This document shows, in pieces, positions 34,444 through 44,165 of a stretch of 64,000 nt of DNA; positions within the stretch are counted from its first letter, which is position 1; the number at the start of each line of letters is the position of its first letter. The stretch is from assembly GCF_006542605.1 (NCBI RefSeq), contig NZ_CP041223.1, positions 118,801 through 182,800 of the forward strand, given 5' to 3'. The notes below the pieces were generated by a model. The model saw nothing but the letters and a program-made list of their open reading frames with translations, did not search any database and had not been told where the DNA came from. The DNA is from Porphyrobacter sp. YT40. GTDB lineage: Bacteria; Pseudomonadota; Alphaproteobacteria; Sphingomonadales; Sphingomonadaceae. The translations under genes and the position numbers were made by a program.

Positions 34444-35652
34444 TCATGATCCGCCCTCCCCTTGCCTCCTACTCCAAGACGCGACGACGTCAGTTTCGAT
34501 CTCTTCGCACACGGCGTTCAGATACTTAAGGCAGCGCACGTGAACATCGCGCGATGTTACGGGCCGGTCGAGTTCAAACACCGTCTTGAGCCTCGAACTG
34601 GCGTTATCGATCTCTGCGCTGGTCGGCATGATTGAGGTGAGAAGCGAGCCGCCGAACACGTCGCGCATCATCGCCAGCAGCTCGCGGTGCATCGACTTGT
34701 TCTCGTCCACCCGGCTCGCCACCACGCGGATGAAATTGTACGCCGGGCGCGCCCTCCCCCCAAGCTGTTCGAGCTGCTCCATGGTGGTCCGGGCCATGTC
34801 GACGAACGATACGGTCGAGGAGAAGTCGATGACGCTGGGCGGCATCGGAATGACCATGGCATTGGCCGCCTGCAACACCGCCATGGACACCATGCCAAGC
34901 GCTGGCGGCGGGTCCATGATGACGACATCGTAGTCGTGGACCACCTCGTCAATCGCTTGCGAAATGAGGTCGATCACGTCGAAGCTGCGTGTCTGAGCCA
35001 AGTGAGCGGCAATCTCGTACTCGAGGTTGTAGAGCTTCAGGTTCGACGGGATGAGATCCAGGCCGTGGAAATGCGTCTTGCGGATAATTGAGCGGACACC
35101 GAGCAATTCAGGGTCGTGGAAGTGCCCGTAGAGCGTATCGTTCTCGGTGAGATCGATGTCGGGGCGGTAGCCGAACATCATCGTAGAACTCGCCTGGCTG
35201 TCGCAATCGACGAGCAGGGTGCGATACCCCTTGATCGCGAAGTGCTGCGCGAGATGGACCGCAATCGTCGATTTGCCGACGCCGCCCTTGAAGTTCGACA
35301 CCGAGATGATCGCCGGCGTGTCGGCCGTATCGCGCCAGCGACGAGTCCCAAAAACCTTGCGCATATGGTCGAGTTCGGTGAGGTTATAGGGCAGGCGATG
35401 ACCCGATGGGGTGCGACCGCGCTCAGGCAGCCTGCCGTCGCGTTCGGCCTCGCGGATGGCCGAGGCAGTCCGATCGACAAGCTCGGCGGCCTTGGAAATG
35501 GGGAAGGTGGGTCCAGCCTTCTCTCCAGTCTCAGGATCCATGGCGTGGGTCTGCAACCGCTTAAGGATCGCCAGCGATTTGCGGTGAAGGGAACGGAGAT
35601 CATCGGTTGCTGTGCTGGCTTCGAGCCCATCGGTCGAAATCTGGATCGCCAT
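34444..35652 (-). CDS. parA: ParA, plasmid partition ATPase
   Basis: A 402-residue type Ia ParA with an N-terminal regulatory extension. The deviant Walker A is SNFKGGVGKSTIAVHLAQ near residue 125, the A' motif LLVDCDSQAS follows, and Walker B is VVIMDPPPALG near 245. The first 110 residues hold a MerR-like HTH (ISKAAELVDRTASAIREAERDGRLP) that probably binds its own operator. It is the first gene of a parAB operon, and its 5' region carries one inverted iteron copy at 35594-35608. Confidence 0.94.
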   Translation of the reverse strand: MAIQISTDGLEASTATDDLRSLHRKSLAILKRLQTHAMDPETGEKAGPTFPISKAAELVDRTASAIREAERDGRLPERGRTPSGHRLPYNLTELDHMRKVFGTRRWRDTADTPAIISVSNFKGGVGKSTIAVHLAQHFAIKGYRTLLVDCDSQASSTMMFGYRPDIDLTENDTLYGHFHDPELLGVRSIIRKTHFHGLDLIPSNLKLYNLEYEIAAHLAQTRSFDVIDLISQAIDEVVHDYDVVIMDPPPALGMVSMAVLQAANAMVIPMPPSVIDFSSTVSFVDMARTTMEQLEQLGGRARPAYNFIRVVASRVDENKSMHRELLAMMRDVFGGSLLTSIMPTSAEIDNASSRLKTVFELDRPVTSRDVHVRCLKYLNAVCEEIETDVVASWSRRQGEGGS

Positions 35653-36060
35653 GTGAGGTCCTCGTTGGAAGTTTGGCGACCGGAATAGCGATAGTTGAAG
35701 CTTTCATCAATGATTTGGCCCCAAAACTTCCAAGAGGACCGATGATCTCGGAGCCCTTTTCGCTCCCTCGCGATCGGAAGCGCGCCCAGAACCGATGATC
35801 TTCGTGCCGTTGAGGTCATTCTAGGCCAGCAACTTGGCCGGATAGGGGGTGCTGTGGACAACAACCGATGATCAGCGAGCGCGACCGATGGCCTTGGTGC
35901 GCTTTTGCTATGATCTCGGTGCGGCCAAACCGATGATGTCGGAGCACATACCTACTATAACAGAATCTCCTTCTACGAATCCGATTCGCGAATCGGTTTT
36001 ATTTGGATTTTTTGGTTTTGGAGCCGCTGGTGTGCGGAAGGGACCGGAGATCATCGGTGA
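35594..36060. other. Iteron array, likely replication origin (oriV)
   Basis: Repeats with the core ACCGATGATCTCGG are spread between parA and repA. Plus-strand copies start at 35738, 35790, 35863, 35883 (degenerate) and 35927, with a partial copy at 35909. Inverted copies are at 35594-35608 and 36043-36060. The stretch 35950-36020 is AT-rich, and a perfect 16-bp palindrome CCGATTCGCGAATCGG lies at 35981-35996, followed by a T-rich run. Iterons plus an AT-rich region beside repA are typical of iteron-controlled origins. No gene is seen in 35653-36177. Confidence 0.75.
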
Positions 36061-36177
36061 TTTTGCAGGTTTTCGACTGGAAAACCCTCCAAAATCGCCA
36101 AAAGGGTTGATTTGGGCCACGAACCCTGTTGTCCATTCCGGGACAAGACATCACCCGGCAAGACGGGGAAGGGGACG

Positions 36178-37482
36178 ATGAGACAAGATGATCGCGCACC
36201 GCTAGGCCACCAATACGCGCTTGCCATGCTTTCCGGCGGCGAGGAAGAAGTGCGCGGACTGGCCGAGCAGGCGGGCAGCCAGTTGACGTTGGATGCTTTC
36301 CTACGCGTGCAGGACGAGGAACCTGTCCCGGCTTTCCTTCATTCGGCGCTTTGCGCAATGTCACTGCCGACCAAGCGCCCCAAGGACGAGTTTGAACCGA
36401 TCATTCGCGAGGATGGCCGGTACGCTCTCGCGATCAATCCCCGGCCGGTACTGCAGGAGATCGATGGGAAGCGGGTGATGAAGAGCCTCGGCGTGCCGTT
36501 CGGCTCCTATCCCCGCGTCGCGCTGATCTACATTCTCTCGCAGGCGGTGCAGCAGCGATCGCGCGATGTGTTTCTAGGGCGTAATTTCACCGACTGGATG
36601 CGCCGTCTCGGTTACCAGACGATTTCCTATGGGCCCCGCGGCACCGCCAATCTGATGAAACAGCAGGTGGACCGGTTGCTCGCCTGTGAATGGCAGATTC
36701 GCTGGGACGGGGCCGACGCGGACCAGAACGCGTTTGCGGTCCGCGACGTGAAGATTTCGAATGAATACGCCGGATCGCTCGACAAGGACGGCGCCTTCGC
36801 TCGCGAGATCCGTATGTCGGAGGTGTTCTACCAGCATCTGGTCGAACATGCGGTCCCGCTCAACGAGGTCGCGATCCGCGAGCTCAAGGGGACGCCGACG
36901 GCGCTCGATCTGTATACATATCTTGCCTACCGTCTGCCGCGGGTGAGCGCCGAAAGGGGGCAGGCCATCTCCTGGGACCAGCTCGCGAAGCACCTGGGTA
37001 ATGCCGCCGACAGCAAACGCTTCCGACAGACCGTCCGCGAGACCATGCAACTCGTCTCGTCGGTCTATCCCAACGCCAACGTCGATGTCTCGGGCCGAAA
37101 GGTCTTGCTCTACCCGTCGCCGGCGCCGCTCGAGAAGAAGCTCGTGGGCGCGCACCTGCGGCTCGTGGGCGTCGAACCGCGCAGGAAGAAACCAGTTGCC
37201 GGGCACTCGGACGCAGCTTCGGGGGAGGGCAGGGCGGTGCAGAAGCCTGCGGCGGACCTGCTGGCCTTTCCCGCGGGAAGCCTGCAGTACGGCTCCCGCG
37301 AGGCGGCCTTTCTCGCCATCGGCCGGGACAAGGGCGCCCCGTGGGATGTCGACATGATGGCTGGCGAATTCCGCCGCGGATGTCCCGACATCGATCGCAG
37401 GCGGACCGAGAAGGAATGGCTGCGTATGTGGGAAAGCTTCGTCACCGCCTTCGCCAAACGCCGACGCCAGTCGCAAGCCTGA
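36178..37482 (+). CDS. repA: RepA, plasmid replication initiator
   Basis: A 434-residue initiator of the plasmid-encoded RepA family. The stretch VPFGSYPRVALIYILSQAVQQRSRDVFLGRNFTDWMRRLG is family-typical in style and position (about residues 105-145), and a second block (MSEVFYQHLVEHAVPLNEVAIRELKGTPTALDLYTYLAYRL) follows near residue 220. ATG 36178 has GGGGAAGGGG upstream. Iterons lie directly upstream. The C-terminal part is basic and could contact DNA. This gene defines the origin of the plasmid. Confidence 0.9.
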   Translation: MRQDDRAPLGHQYALAMLSGGEEEVRGLAEQAGSQLTLDAFLRVQDEEPVPAFLHSALCAMSLPTKRPKDEFEPIIREDGRYALAINPRPVLQEIDGKRVMKSLGVPFGSYPRVALIYILSQAVQQRSRDVFLGRNFTDWMRRLGYQTISYGPRGTANLMKQQVDRLLACEWQIRWDGADADQNAFAVRDVKISNEYAGSLDKDGAFAREIRMSEVFYQHLVEHAVPLNEVAIRELKGTPTALDLYTYLAYRLPRVSAERGQAISWDQLAKHLGNAADSKRFRQTVRETMQLVSSVYPNANVDVSGRKVLLYPSPAPLEKKLVGAHLRLVGVEPRRKKPVAGHSDAASGEGRAVQKPAADLLAFPAGSLQYGSREAAFLAIGRDKGAPWDVDMMAGEFRRGCPDIDRRRTEKEWLRMWESFVTAFAKRRRQSQA

Positions 37483-37680
37483 AGGTCGGCTTTGGGACCT
37501 TGAGCCTGGCCGGGATCCGCCGAGCGGACTCTCGGGGTGGACTCAGCGTGCATCATAGGGAGTACGGCGAGTTGCCGGTTGAGCAAGTGGAATGGTAGCG
37601 ACCATTTACGTGCACCGGGGGAAACCAAACCCAAGTGGAAGTTTTTCCTTGCGGCAGCCTTTCCCGGAGTTTGACAGCGC

Positions 37681-37956
37681 ATGAAACACGAAGTGCTCAT
37701 AGCTTGGACGTCGCTGTATATCGGCGTCGGTTGCATGGCGCTAATCTGCGCCGCGCTGGCAATCGCGGTCACGGCCGACGAATTGCTAAGTGGCCGTTGG
37801 CGCGTCGCAACATCGAGCTGGAGTGAGAAAGCACTGCTCCTCCCCAAGTCATTGATCCGTTGGCAAATCAATTACCTTAAGGGCGCTCCCGTGATCCTGG
37901 TGATCGCTCTTTACTACGCATGGAGCGTAGGTTTTTCAGTTTTCTGGGATTTGTGA
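37681..37956 (+). CDS. Small membrane protein, copy 2
   Basis: 91 residues, a paralogue of the gene at 11871: both begin [14 protein letters not shown], share [14 protein letters not shown] and end [17 protein letters not shown] identity is roughly three-quarters by eye, so the duplication is old. It overlaps the end of the convergent transglycosylase relic by 21 bases, as in copy 1. The reading frame is intact even though its partner is broken. Confidence 0.6.
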   Translation: MKHEVLIAWTSLYIGVGCMALICAALAIAVTADELLSGRWRVATSSWSEKALLLPKSLIRWQINYLKGAPVILVIALYYAWSVGFSVFWDL

Positions 37957-38797
37957 CGCCGGGGAGAACAGGGCCAACTGAACTCTCCGGAACGGATTGG
38001 CAGCCAACATCGAAACCGGGGTCGATCGGAAGATTGCTCGACCATCGAGCGTCGCCATGATCGTTCGAACGTATGTGCGGGTTTCGCTGAACGGCGGGAG
38101 ACCGCCAAATTTCTGCACGTTGCCAGGTCCAGCATTATACGCGGCGAGCGCGAGCTCCCACGAACCGAAACGGTCAAGCTGCTCCCTTAGGTAGCGCGCT
38201 CCTCCTCGCAGATTTCCCTGTACGTTCCATGGATCGCGCACGCCAACGTAATGCGCGGTTCCCGGCATCAGTTGGGTCAGACCCATCGCGCCCGCAGAAC
38301 TGCGTGCATAGGGGCGGTACCGACTCTCCTGCGCGACAAGGGCGTCGAAAAGTCGGAACGGGATGCCTGCTTCGCAGGCAGCCAGCATGATATCGTCGAA
38401 ATAGATCAACCGTCTGGCTTGGGCTTCCCCGCTAATTCCCGGAACGCGGGAAGTATCCGTCTGTCATACAGTCCGGATCGCCCGGAGCGTTCTCGTCTTG
38501 TCCAGTGCGCGACATGAACGGCGACCGACCGTTCCTCATCCATGAGGGCACATAATGGCTGCCGGAGTAGCCAGTTCCTTCTGCCGATGAGGACCTGAGA
38601 ACCTCGAAGTCGGCCTCCAAGTCTATTTTAGACTCTTTTACCGCGACAGGCTCGGGAGAGGCCGAAACCGGCGCCGAACCAGGGATCAAAATCGCGAAGC
38701 TTTGGGCGGCTTCCGTTTGGAAGACATCAAGCCGTGTCTGCTGGGCAGACGCCTGTGAGGCTGTCAGGACCAATGCAGCGAGGACTATTCTTTTCAT
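37936..38797 (-). pseudogene. Lytic transglycosylase copy 2, frameshifted
   Basis: Signal peptide and N-terminal domain ([20 protein letters not shown] to DCMTDGYFPRSGN) end at a TAG at 38432-38434. The rest of the Slt domain continues in another frame ([62 protein letters not shown]). Compared with copy 1, the sequence around 38434 reads GGGAATTAGC where copy 1 has GGGATCAGC, that is one extra base. A one-base insertion, or a sequencing error, explains it. All catalytic residues remain in the second frame. Confidence 0.8.
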
Positions 38798-38930
38798 AAC
38801 CATACCTTTCGGCATGGGTCGATTATCGCAGTGAAATTCCTATGCGCGATCGGATGGTGAAGCAAGGCCTTCATTCAGGTGCCGAAGCTACGCACAAAAA
38901 AGCATCCTGCCTCGGAATGCGAGCAGGACT

Positions 38931-38954
38931 GGGGGGAGGCGAGGGGGAGGGGGG
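38931..38954 (+). repeat. G-rich purine tract a
   Basis: GGGGGGAGGCG followed by AGGGGGAGGGGGG, 16 bases before the Toprim gene start. One of six similar tracts upstream of genes between 38.9 and 60.9 kb. Confidence 0.7.
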
Positions 38955-38970
38955 TTAGGAAGGATGAGCG

Positions 38971-39810
38971 ATGCTGACCGCTTTGAAGCCCGAACAAGGA
39001 ACTCTGGACATCGTTGCCGGCCTCAAGGGTCGCTGGCACGGATCCTACGCCATGTGCATATGCCCAGCTCATGCCGACGGACGCGCATCGCTCTCTATCA
39101 GGCAGGGGCAGCAAGGCATTCTCGTCCATTGTTTCGCCGGCTGCCGGAACGAAGACGTTCTTCGCACCATCGCTCGCACACGACCCATTCCAAATTCACC
39201 AGCACCGGCGTTGCAGAACCATCCTGGGGCGGCGAACGCCGCTCGCCTGTGGGACAAGGCCAGCGCGATCGAGAGGACCTTGGCTGAAGAGTACCTGCGA
39301 TACCGCGAGATTGACGGGAATGCGGCCGGTCTGCGCTATCTCCACGCATGTCCATTCGGCCGAAAGCCCGACACGGTGTTTCGACCAGCCATTCTTGTGC
39401 CAGTCCGAACCGGGATAAAGCTCGTCGCGATCCAGCGCATCGCGCTCGGGCCAAAGGGCAGGAGCCATAAAGGCAAGTACATGCTTGGTCGGCCGGGGGA
39501 GGGGGCATGGTCGCCAGACTTCAAGGGCTCCGTCCTGGCTCTCGCCGAAAGCATGGAAGATGCCGCCGCCTACGCCAAGCTCAAGGGTATCCCGTGTTGG
39601 AGTTCGCTTGGTGCGGAACGCTTGCCATTGGTCCGGATCCCCGACCGGGTTTCGACGCTCATCATCGCCGAGGACAACAACAGGGCGGGGCGGCTTGGCG
39701 CGCTGGCGGCGATTGAGGCGCTCACGACCGACACTCGAACGGTGACGAGAGACCCGCCACCGCGGGGCTTCACCGACTGGGCCGAATTCAACGAGCATCG
39801 GGGAGGCTGA
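38971..39810 (+). CDS. Toprim-domain protein, primase-like
   Basis: 279 residues. The N-terminal CHC2-type zinc finger is visible (CICPAHADGRASLSI, then VHCFAGC, residues about 29-58). The C-terminal Toprim domain has LALAESMEDAAAYAKLKG with the catalytic glutamate, and LIIAEDNNRAGR with the DxN-type metal site. Such proteins on plasmids and phages act as primases or primase-like factors. It starts the plus-strand block of plasmid genes; the next gene begins 57 bases later. Confidence 0.8.
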   Translation: MLTALKPEQGTLDIVAGLKGRWHGSYAMCICPAHADGRASLSIRQGQQGILVHCFAGCRNEDVLRTIARTRPIPNSPAPALQNHPGAANAARLWDKASAIERTLAEEYLRYREIDGNAAGLRYLHACPFGRKPDTVFRPAILVPVRTGIKLVAIQRIALGPKGRSHKGKYMLGRPGEGAWSPDFKGSVLALAESMEDAAAYAKLKGIPCWSSLGAERLPLVRIPDRVSTLIIAEDNNRAGRLGALAAIEALTTDTRTVTRDPPPRGFTDWAEFNEHRGG

Positions 39811-39823
39811 ACCACCTGAAAAA

Positions 39824-39836
39824 GGGGAGGGGGCGG
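39824..39836 (+). repeat. G-rich purine tract b
   Basis: GGGGAGGGGGCGG lies between the Toprim gene and the helicase-methylase gene, 31 bases before the GTG start. Confidence 0.6.
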
Positions 39837-39867
39837 ACTGGTTGCGGATCAGCATCAGGAGCAGACC

Positions 39868-42800
39868 GTGACCGACCTTTTCGAGCAATCCGACGATCGC
39901 CTGCGCGCAGCGATCACCGACGTCGCGCAAGACATCGCGTGCGGCACTCTCACCAAGAAATATCTCTTCGGGGCGATGGAAACCCTGCACGGTTGTTCCT
40001 CGGCGCAGGGAGTTTGGACGCAGCGCGACGCTTACGACCTGCTCGAAGCAGCGCTCACGCAACATCTTCGGGACGCTGAGAAGCCGACACTTGCGACGAT
40101 CGCTTCGCTGTCGCGCCTCGTCGAGACCCTCCCCACACACACCGTGAGAAGCGAGGACCAGATCAGGTTCCAGCAGTTCTCGACGCCTGCGGACCTGGCG
40201 GCGCTGGTCGCGATCGCCGCGCAAGCGCGCCAGTCCGACGTCCTTCTCGAGCCGAGTGCCGGACACGGATCACTAGTGAGCATGTTGCCACCGGTCGCGG
40301 CGCTTCACCTCAACGAGCTCGATCCCAAGCGCCGGGCCAAGCTCGCGCTGCTTTTCCCCAAAGCGCAGATAACGGGCTTCGACGGCGCGATGCTGACGTC
40401 GCTCGCCGACCATGCCCTGCGCCCCACGCTGATCGTCATGAATCCGCCCTTCTCGCGATCGCAGGGCAGGGGGGCCGACGCGTTGGCGGCCGTCCGGCAT
40501 TTGCGCGCGGCGATTGCCAAGCTCCCTCCCGGAGGACGCGTGGTCGCCATCATGCCCGACTGGTTCACGACCAGCGCCAAGATGCTCCGGATCTACGAGG
40601 ACACCTTCGCGAATTGCACGGTACACACCTCCTGCAGACTCGCACGATGCTATCATAAGCAGGGGACCAGCGTTGCCGTTCGCCTGTTCGTCGTCGACAA
40701 GGTGCCGGGCAATATCAAACCCTCCATCCTGGCGCGCGATACGGTCGAAGCCCTCGCGGCCGAGTTCCGCATCGTCAAACGGCCAGAAATCGCACCACCG
40801 CCGTCGAAGGCCGGTCCCATCGCGCAGCGGCCCAAGGCGACCAGCCTCTTCCGCGCCATGCGCAAAACGCCTCGAACTGCGCCGCAGTTCGAGCGCAAGG
40901 TGGTCTCACGCGAGATCGCTCCGGTCGTTTACACGACCCTCGCCACGCCGCGCGCACTCGGAACGCAGGCCGGCGTCTACGTGCCCTACCGCCCGAGCCG
41001 CATCGACATCGCCGGCTCGCGCGAGCATCCCACACCGCTCGTCGAAAGCGTCGCGATGGGATCGATTCCGGCGCCGGTGCCCGACTATACGCCGCGGCTT
41101 CACGAGCGGATCGTCAGCGAGTCCCAGCTTTCCGAAGCCCAGCTCGAGACCGTCATCTACGCGGGAGCCGCCTGGGGCCAATACCTCCCAGGCAAGTTCA
41201 AGCCCAACGAGGAAGGGGTGGGTCTGTCGCTCGCAGAGGATGGCCGCGCTTACCGCAAGGGCTATTTTCTTGGCGACGGCACGGGTGCGGGGAAGGGCAG
41301 GCAGATCGCCGCCTGCATCCTCGACAACTGGCTTGCCGGACGCCGGCAGGCAATCTGGGTGTCAAAGAACGAAAGCCTGCTCGAGGACGCGCGCCGCGAC
41401 TGGTCGGCGATCGGCGGATTGCCCGCCGACATCCAACCGCTGTCGAGCTGGAAGATCGACGAGGACCTACCGTTTCGCGAAGGCATCGTGTTCGTCACCT
41501 ATCCGACGCTGCGTAGCCAGCGCCAGGACGCAACGCGGCTCAAGCAGCTGCTCGATTGGGCAGGGCCCGATTACGAGGGCGTGATCGCCTTCGACGAGAG
41601 CCATGAGATGGGCGGCGTGGCCGGCGGGGAAGGCGCCCGCGGCGCCAAGGCGGGCTCGCTGCAGGGCATCGCCGGAGTGCTCCTGCAGAACCATCTTCCC
41701 GATGCGCGCGTACTCTACGCCTCCGCCACCGGTGCATCGGACGTCAACAACCTCGCCTATGCCGTCCGGCTCGGCCTGTGGGGTCCGGGAACCGCCTTCT
41801 CGAGCCGCGAGGACTTCATCAGCCAGATCCGCTCGGGCGGCATCGCGGCGATGGAACTGGTCTCGCGCGACCTGAAGGCACTCGGACTCTACCAGGCCCG
41901 CGCGCTCAGCTTCGCGGGTGTCGAATACGAGGTGCTGAAGCACGATCTGACGGACGACCAGATTCGTATCTACGACACCTATGCCGACGCGTGGGCGATC
42001 ATTCACCAGAACATGGAAGAGGCGCTGGCGCTGACCAACGTGGTCGACGAGCTCGAGGGCGACACGCTCAACAGCGGCGCCAAGGCAGCTGCGCGCTCGA
42101 GGTTCGAAGGTGCCAAGCAGCGGTTCTTCAACCAGGTTCTGCTCTCGATGAAGCTGCCGACGCTGATCGCCGCCATCAACGATCATATTGACGACGACAA
42201 GGCGGTTGTCGTGCAGCTCGTCTCCACCGCCGAGAGCATCCTCGATCGTCGCCTCGACAGCCTCTCGCCCGAGGAGCGCGCCGAGCTGGACCTGGACCTG
42301 AGCCCGCGCGAAAACGTGATCGACTATCTCGAACGCGCGTTCCCGACCCAACAAATGCAGGTCTTCGTCGACGACACCGGCGAGGAACGCTCGATGCCGA
42401 TGTTCGACGACGAGGGCCGACCGGTCCACAACGCACTCGCGGTCGAGAAAAAGCAGCGCCTGATCGAACATCTGTGCGCCTTGCCGCCGATCAAGCCGGC
42501 GCTCGACGGCATAATCGAGCACTACGGCACCGAGCGCGCGGCAGAAGTGACCGGTCGCACGAAGCGTCTCATCACCCAGAGCGACGGCAGCCAGAAGCTG
42601 GAAACACGCTCGGCGCGGACCAACCAGTCCGAAACCGACCACTTCATGGACGGTCGCAAGACCATCCTCGTTTTCAGCGACGCAGGCGGCACCGGCCGCT
42701 CCTACCACGCCAGCCTCGACGCCGAGAACCAGCGCCAGCGCGTCCACTTTCTGCTCGAGCCGGGTTGGCGCGCGGATCGCGCGATCCAGGGGCTGGGCCG

Positions 42801-44085
42801 CACGCACCGGACCCATCAGGCCGCGACGCCGCTCTTCCGCCCCGTGACCACCAACTGCAAGGGGGAGCTGCGCTTCACCAGTACGATCGCGCGGCGTCTC
42901 GACAGCCTCGGTGCGCTGACCCGGGGCCAGCGCCAGACCGGCGGACAGAACCTGTTCGATCCCGCAGACAATCTCGAAAGCGAATACGCCAAGGCAGCGC
43001 TCGTGACGTGGTTCGGACTGCTTGCCGAGGGCAAGCTTAACAGCGCCACCTTACTCGACTTTCAGAAGAGGAGCGGGCTCAAGATCGCGTCGGCCGACGG
43101 CATCCTCGAAGAGGACCTGCCGCCGATCCAGCGCTGGCTCAATCGCATCCTCGCGCTGCCGATCGCAATGCAGAACGCGATCTTCGAAGAGTTCCTCGCG
43201 CTCGTCGAGGCCAGGGTGTCGGCCGCGCGCGACGCCGGCACTCTCGATCTCGGAGTGGAGACAATCCAGGTGGAATCGGCCAGCGTCGCCGAGGATATCG
43301 TCCTCCGCACTGACGACCGCACTGGCGCCACCTCGCACCTTCTGAGGCTCGATCTTACCACCCGCTGTCAGCCGACCTCGCTCGAGCGGGTGCTCGAACG
43401 CCGGGAATGGTCGGACGGCTGCACCCTTATGCGGAACACGAAGAGCGACAAGGCGGCGCTTTGCGAACCGTCCAGGCACTTCATGACCGAGAAGGGCGAG
43501 CTCATCCAGCGGGTGATCCTGCACCGCCCGCTGCGCCGCGAGTACCACCAGCTGCGCGATCTCGAGGAAAGTGCATGGACTCCCTGCAGCGAAGCCGACT
43601 TCGCGCGTCTGTGGACTGCCGAGGCCGAAGACAGCGCGTCGCGCCTACACACCGAGACGGTCCACCTCGCGACCGGATTGCTGCTGCCGATCTGGTCGAA
43701 CCTTCCGCGCGACTATCTCGAGGTCAACCGGATCGTCGATCTCGAAGGGCGCAGCTGGCTCGGCCGCATCGTCTACGACACCGATGTTGCCGACGTGCTG
43801 AAGGCCTTCGGAGCCAACTCGACGGCGGTGCTGACCGAGGACGCCGTGGTCAAGGCGCTGCGCGAAAACCGCAGCGTCACGATCGAACAGCCTTTCAGCG
43901 CGGTACTGAAGCGCTCGCGCGTCGCTGGCGAACTGCGCATCGAAATCGCAGGAGCACCCGCAGATCAGGTGGAATGGCTGAAGAGCATCGGGTGCTTCAC
44001 CGAGATCATCGCCTACCGCACCAGGCTGTTCATCCCGAAGGACAACCCCGAACCCGTCGTCAAGGCGCTCCTGACGCCGCTCTGA
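39868..44085 (+). CDS. N6-methyltransferase/Strawberry-notch helicase fusion
   Basis: A 1405-residue protein starting at a GTG (CAGGAGCAGACC upstream). The N-terminal methyltransferase domain has LLEPSAGHGSL (about residue 125) and the catalytic NPPF (LIVMNPPFSRSQG, about 190). The helicase core has Walker A GDGTGAGKGRQIA (about 470), Walker B AFDESHEMGG (about 571) and the C-terminal box QGLGRTHRTHQA (about 973). This is the Strawberry-notch type of SNF2 helicase. Fusions of this kind include P1 DarB-like proteins linked to restriction evasion. Position in a leading-region-like block with ArdC supports an anti-restriction or DNA-modification role, by inference. Confidence 0.88.
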   Translation: MTDLFEQSDDRLRAAITDVAQDIACGTLTKKYLFGAMETLHGCSSAQGVWTQRDAYDLLEAALTQHLRDAEKPTLATIASLSRLVETLPTHTVRSEDQIRFQQFSTPADLAALVAIAAQARQSDVLLEPSAGHGSLVSMLPPVAALHLNELDPKRRAKLALLFPKAQITGFDGAMLTSLADHALRPTLIVMNPPFSRSQGRGADALAAVRHLRAAIAKLPPGGRVVAIMPDWFTTSAKMLRIYEDTFANCTVHTSCRLARCYHKQGTSVAVRLFVVDKVPGNIKPSILARDTVEALAAEFRIVKRPEIAPPPSKAGPIAQRPKATSLFRAMRKTPRTAPQFERKVVSREIAPVVYTTLATPRALGTQAGVYVPYRPSRIDIAGSREHPTPLVESVAMGSIPAPVPDYTPRLHERIVSESQLSEAQLETVIYAGAAWGQYLPGKFKPNEEGVGLSLAEDGRAYRKGYFLGDGTGAGKGRQIAACILDNWLAGRRQAIWVSKNESLLEDARRDWSAIGGLPADIQPLSSWKIDEDLPFREGIVFVTYPTLRSQRQDATRLKQLLDWAGPDYEGVIAFDESHEMGGVAGGEGARGAKAGSLQGIAGVLLQNHLPDARVLYASATGASDVNNLAYAVRLGLWGPGTAFSSREDFISQIRSGGIAAMELVSRDLKALGLYQARALSFAGVEYEVLKHDLTDDQIRIYDTYADAWAIIHQNMEEALALTNVVDELEGDTLNSGAKAAARSRFEGAKQRFFNQVLLSMKLPTLIAAINDHIDDDKAVVVQLVSTAESILDRRLDSLSPEERAELDLDLSPRENVIDYLERAFPTQQMQVFVDDTGEERSMPMFDDEGRPVHNALAVEKKQRLIEHLCALPPIKPALDGIIEHYGTERAAEVTGRTKRLITQSDGSQKLETRSARTNQSETDHFMDGRKTILVFSDAGGTGRSYHASLDAENQRQRVHFLLEPGWRADRAIQGLGRTHRTHQAATPLFRPVTTNCKGELRFTSTIARRLDSLGALTRGQRQTGGQNLFDPADNLESEYAKAALVTWFGLLAEGKLNSATLLDFQKRSGLKIASADGILEEDLPPIQRWLNRILALPIAMQNAIFEEFLALVEARVSAARDAGTLDLGVETIQVESASVAEDIVLRTDDRTGATSHLLRLDLTTRCQPTSLERVLERREWSDGCTLMRNTKSDKAALCEPSRHFMTEKGELIQRVILHRPLRREYHQLRDLEESAWTPCSEADFARLWTAEAEDSASRLHTETVHLATGLLLPIWSNLPRDYLEVNRIVDLEGRSWLGRIVYDTDVADVLKAFGANSTAVLTEDAVVKALRENRSVTIEQPFSAVLKRSRVAGELRIEIAGAPADQVEWLKSIGCFTEIIAYRTRLFIPKDNPEPVVKALLTPL

Positions 44086-44104
44086 CGACTCGGGACAGCG
44101 GCAA

Positions 44105-44125
44105 GGGGAGGGGGAGGGGATGGGG
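44105..44125 (+). repeat. G-rich purine tract c
   Basis: GGGGAGGGGGAGGGG followed by ATGGGG gives four runs of four or more G, the strongest quadruplex-type tract of the set. It lies 40 bases upstream of the ParB-like gene start. Confidence 0.75.
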
Positions 44126-44165
44126 TGGCCGGTAATTGGCCGGTCGGTCATCAGGAGTCAGACCA

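Noticed and set aside
37484..37503. AAGGTC/GACCTT inverted repeat after repA as a terminator.
   Set aside because: Stem is only six pairs and no T-run follows, so termination cannot be supported.
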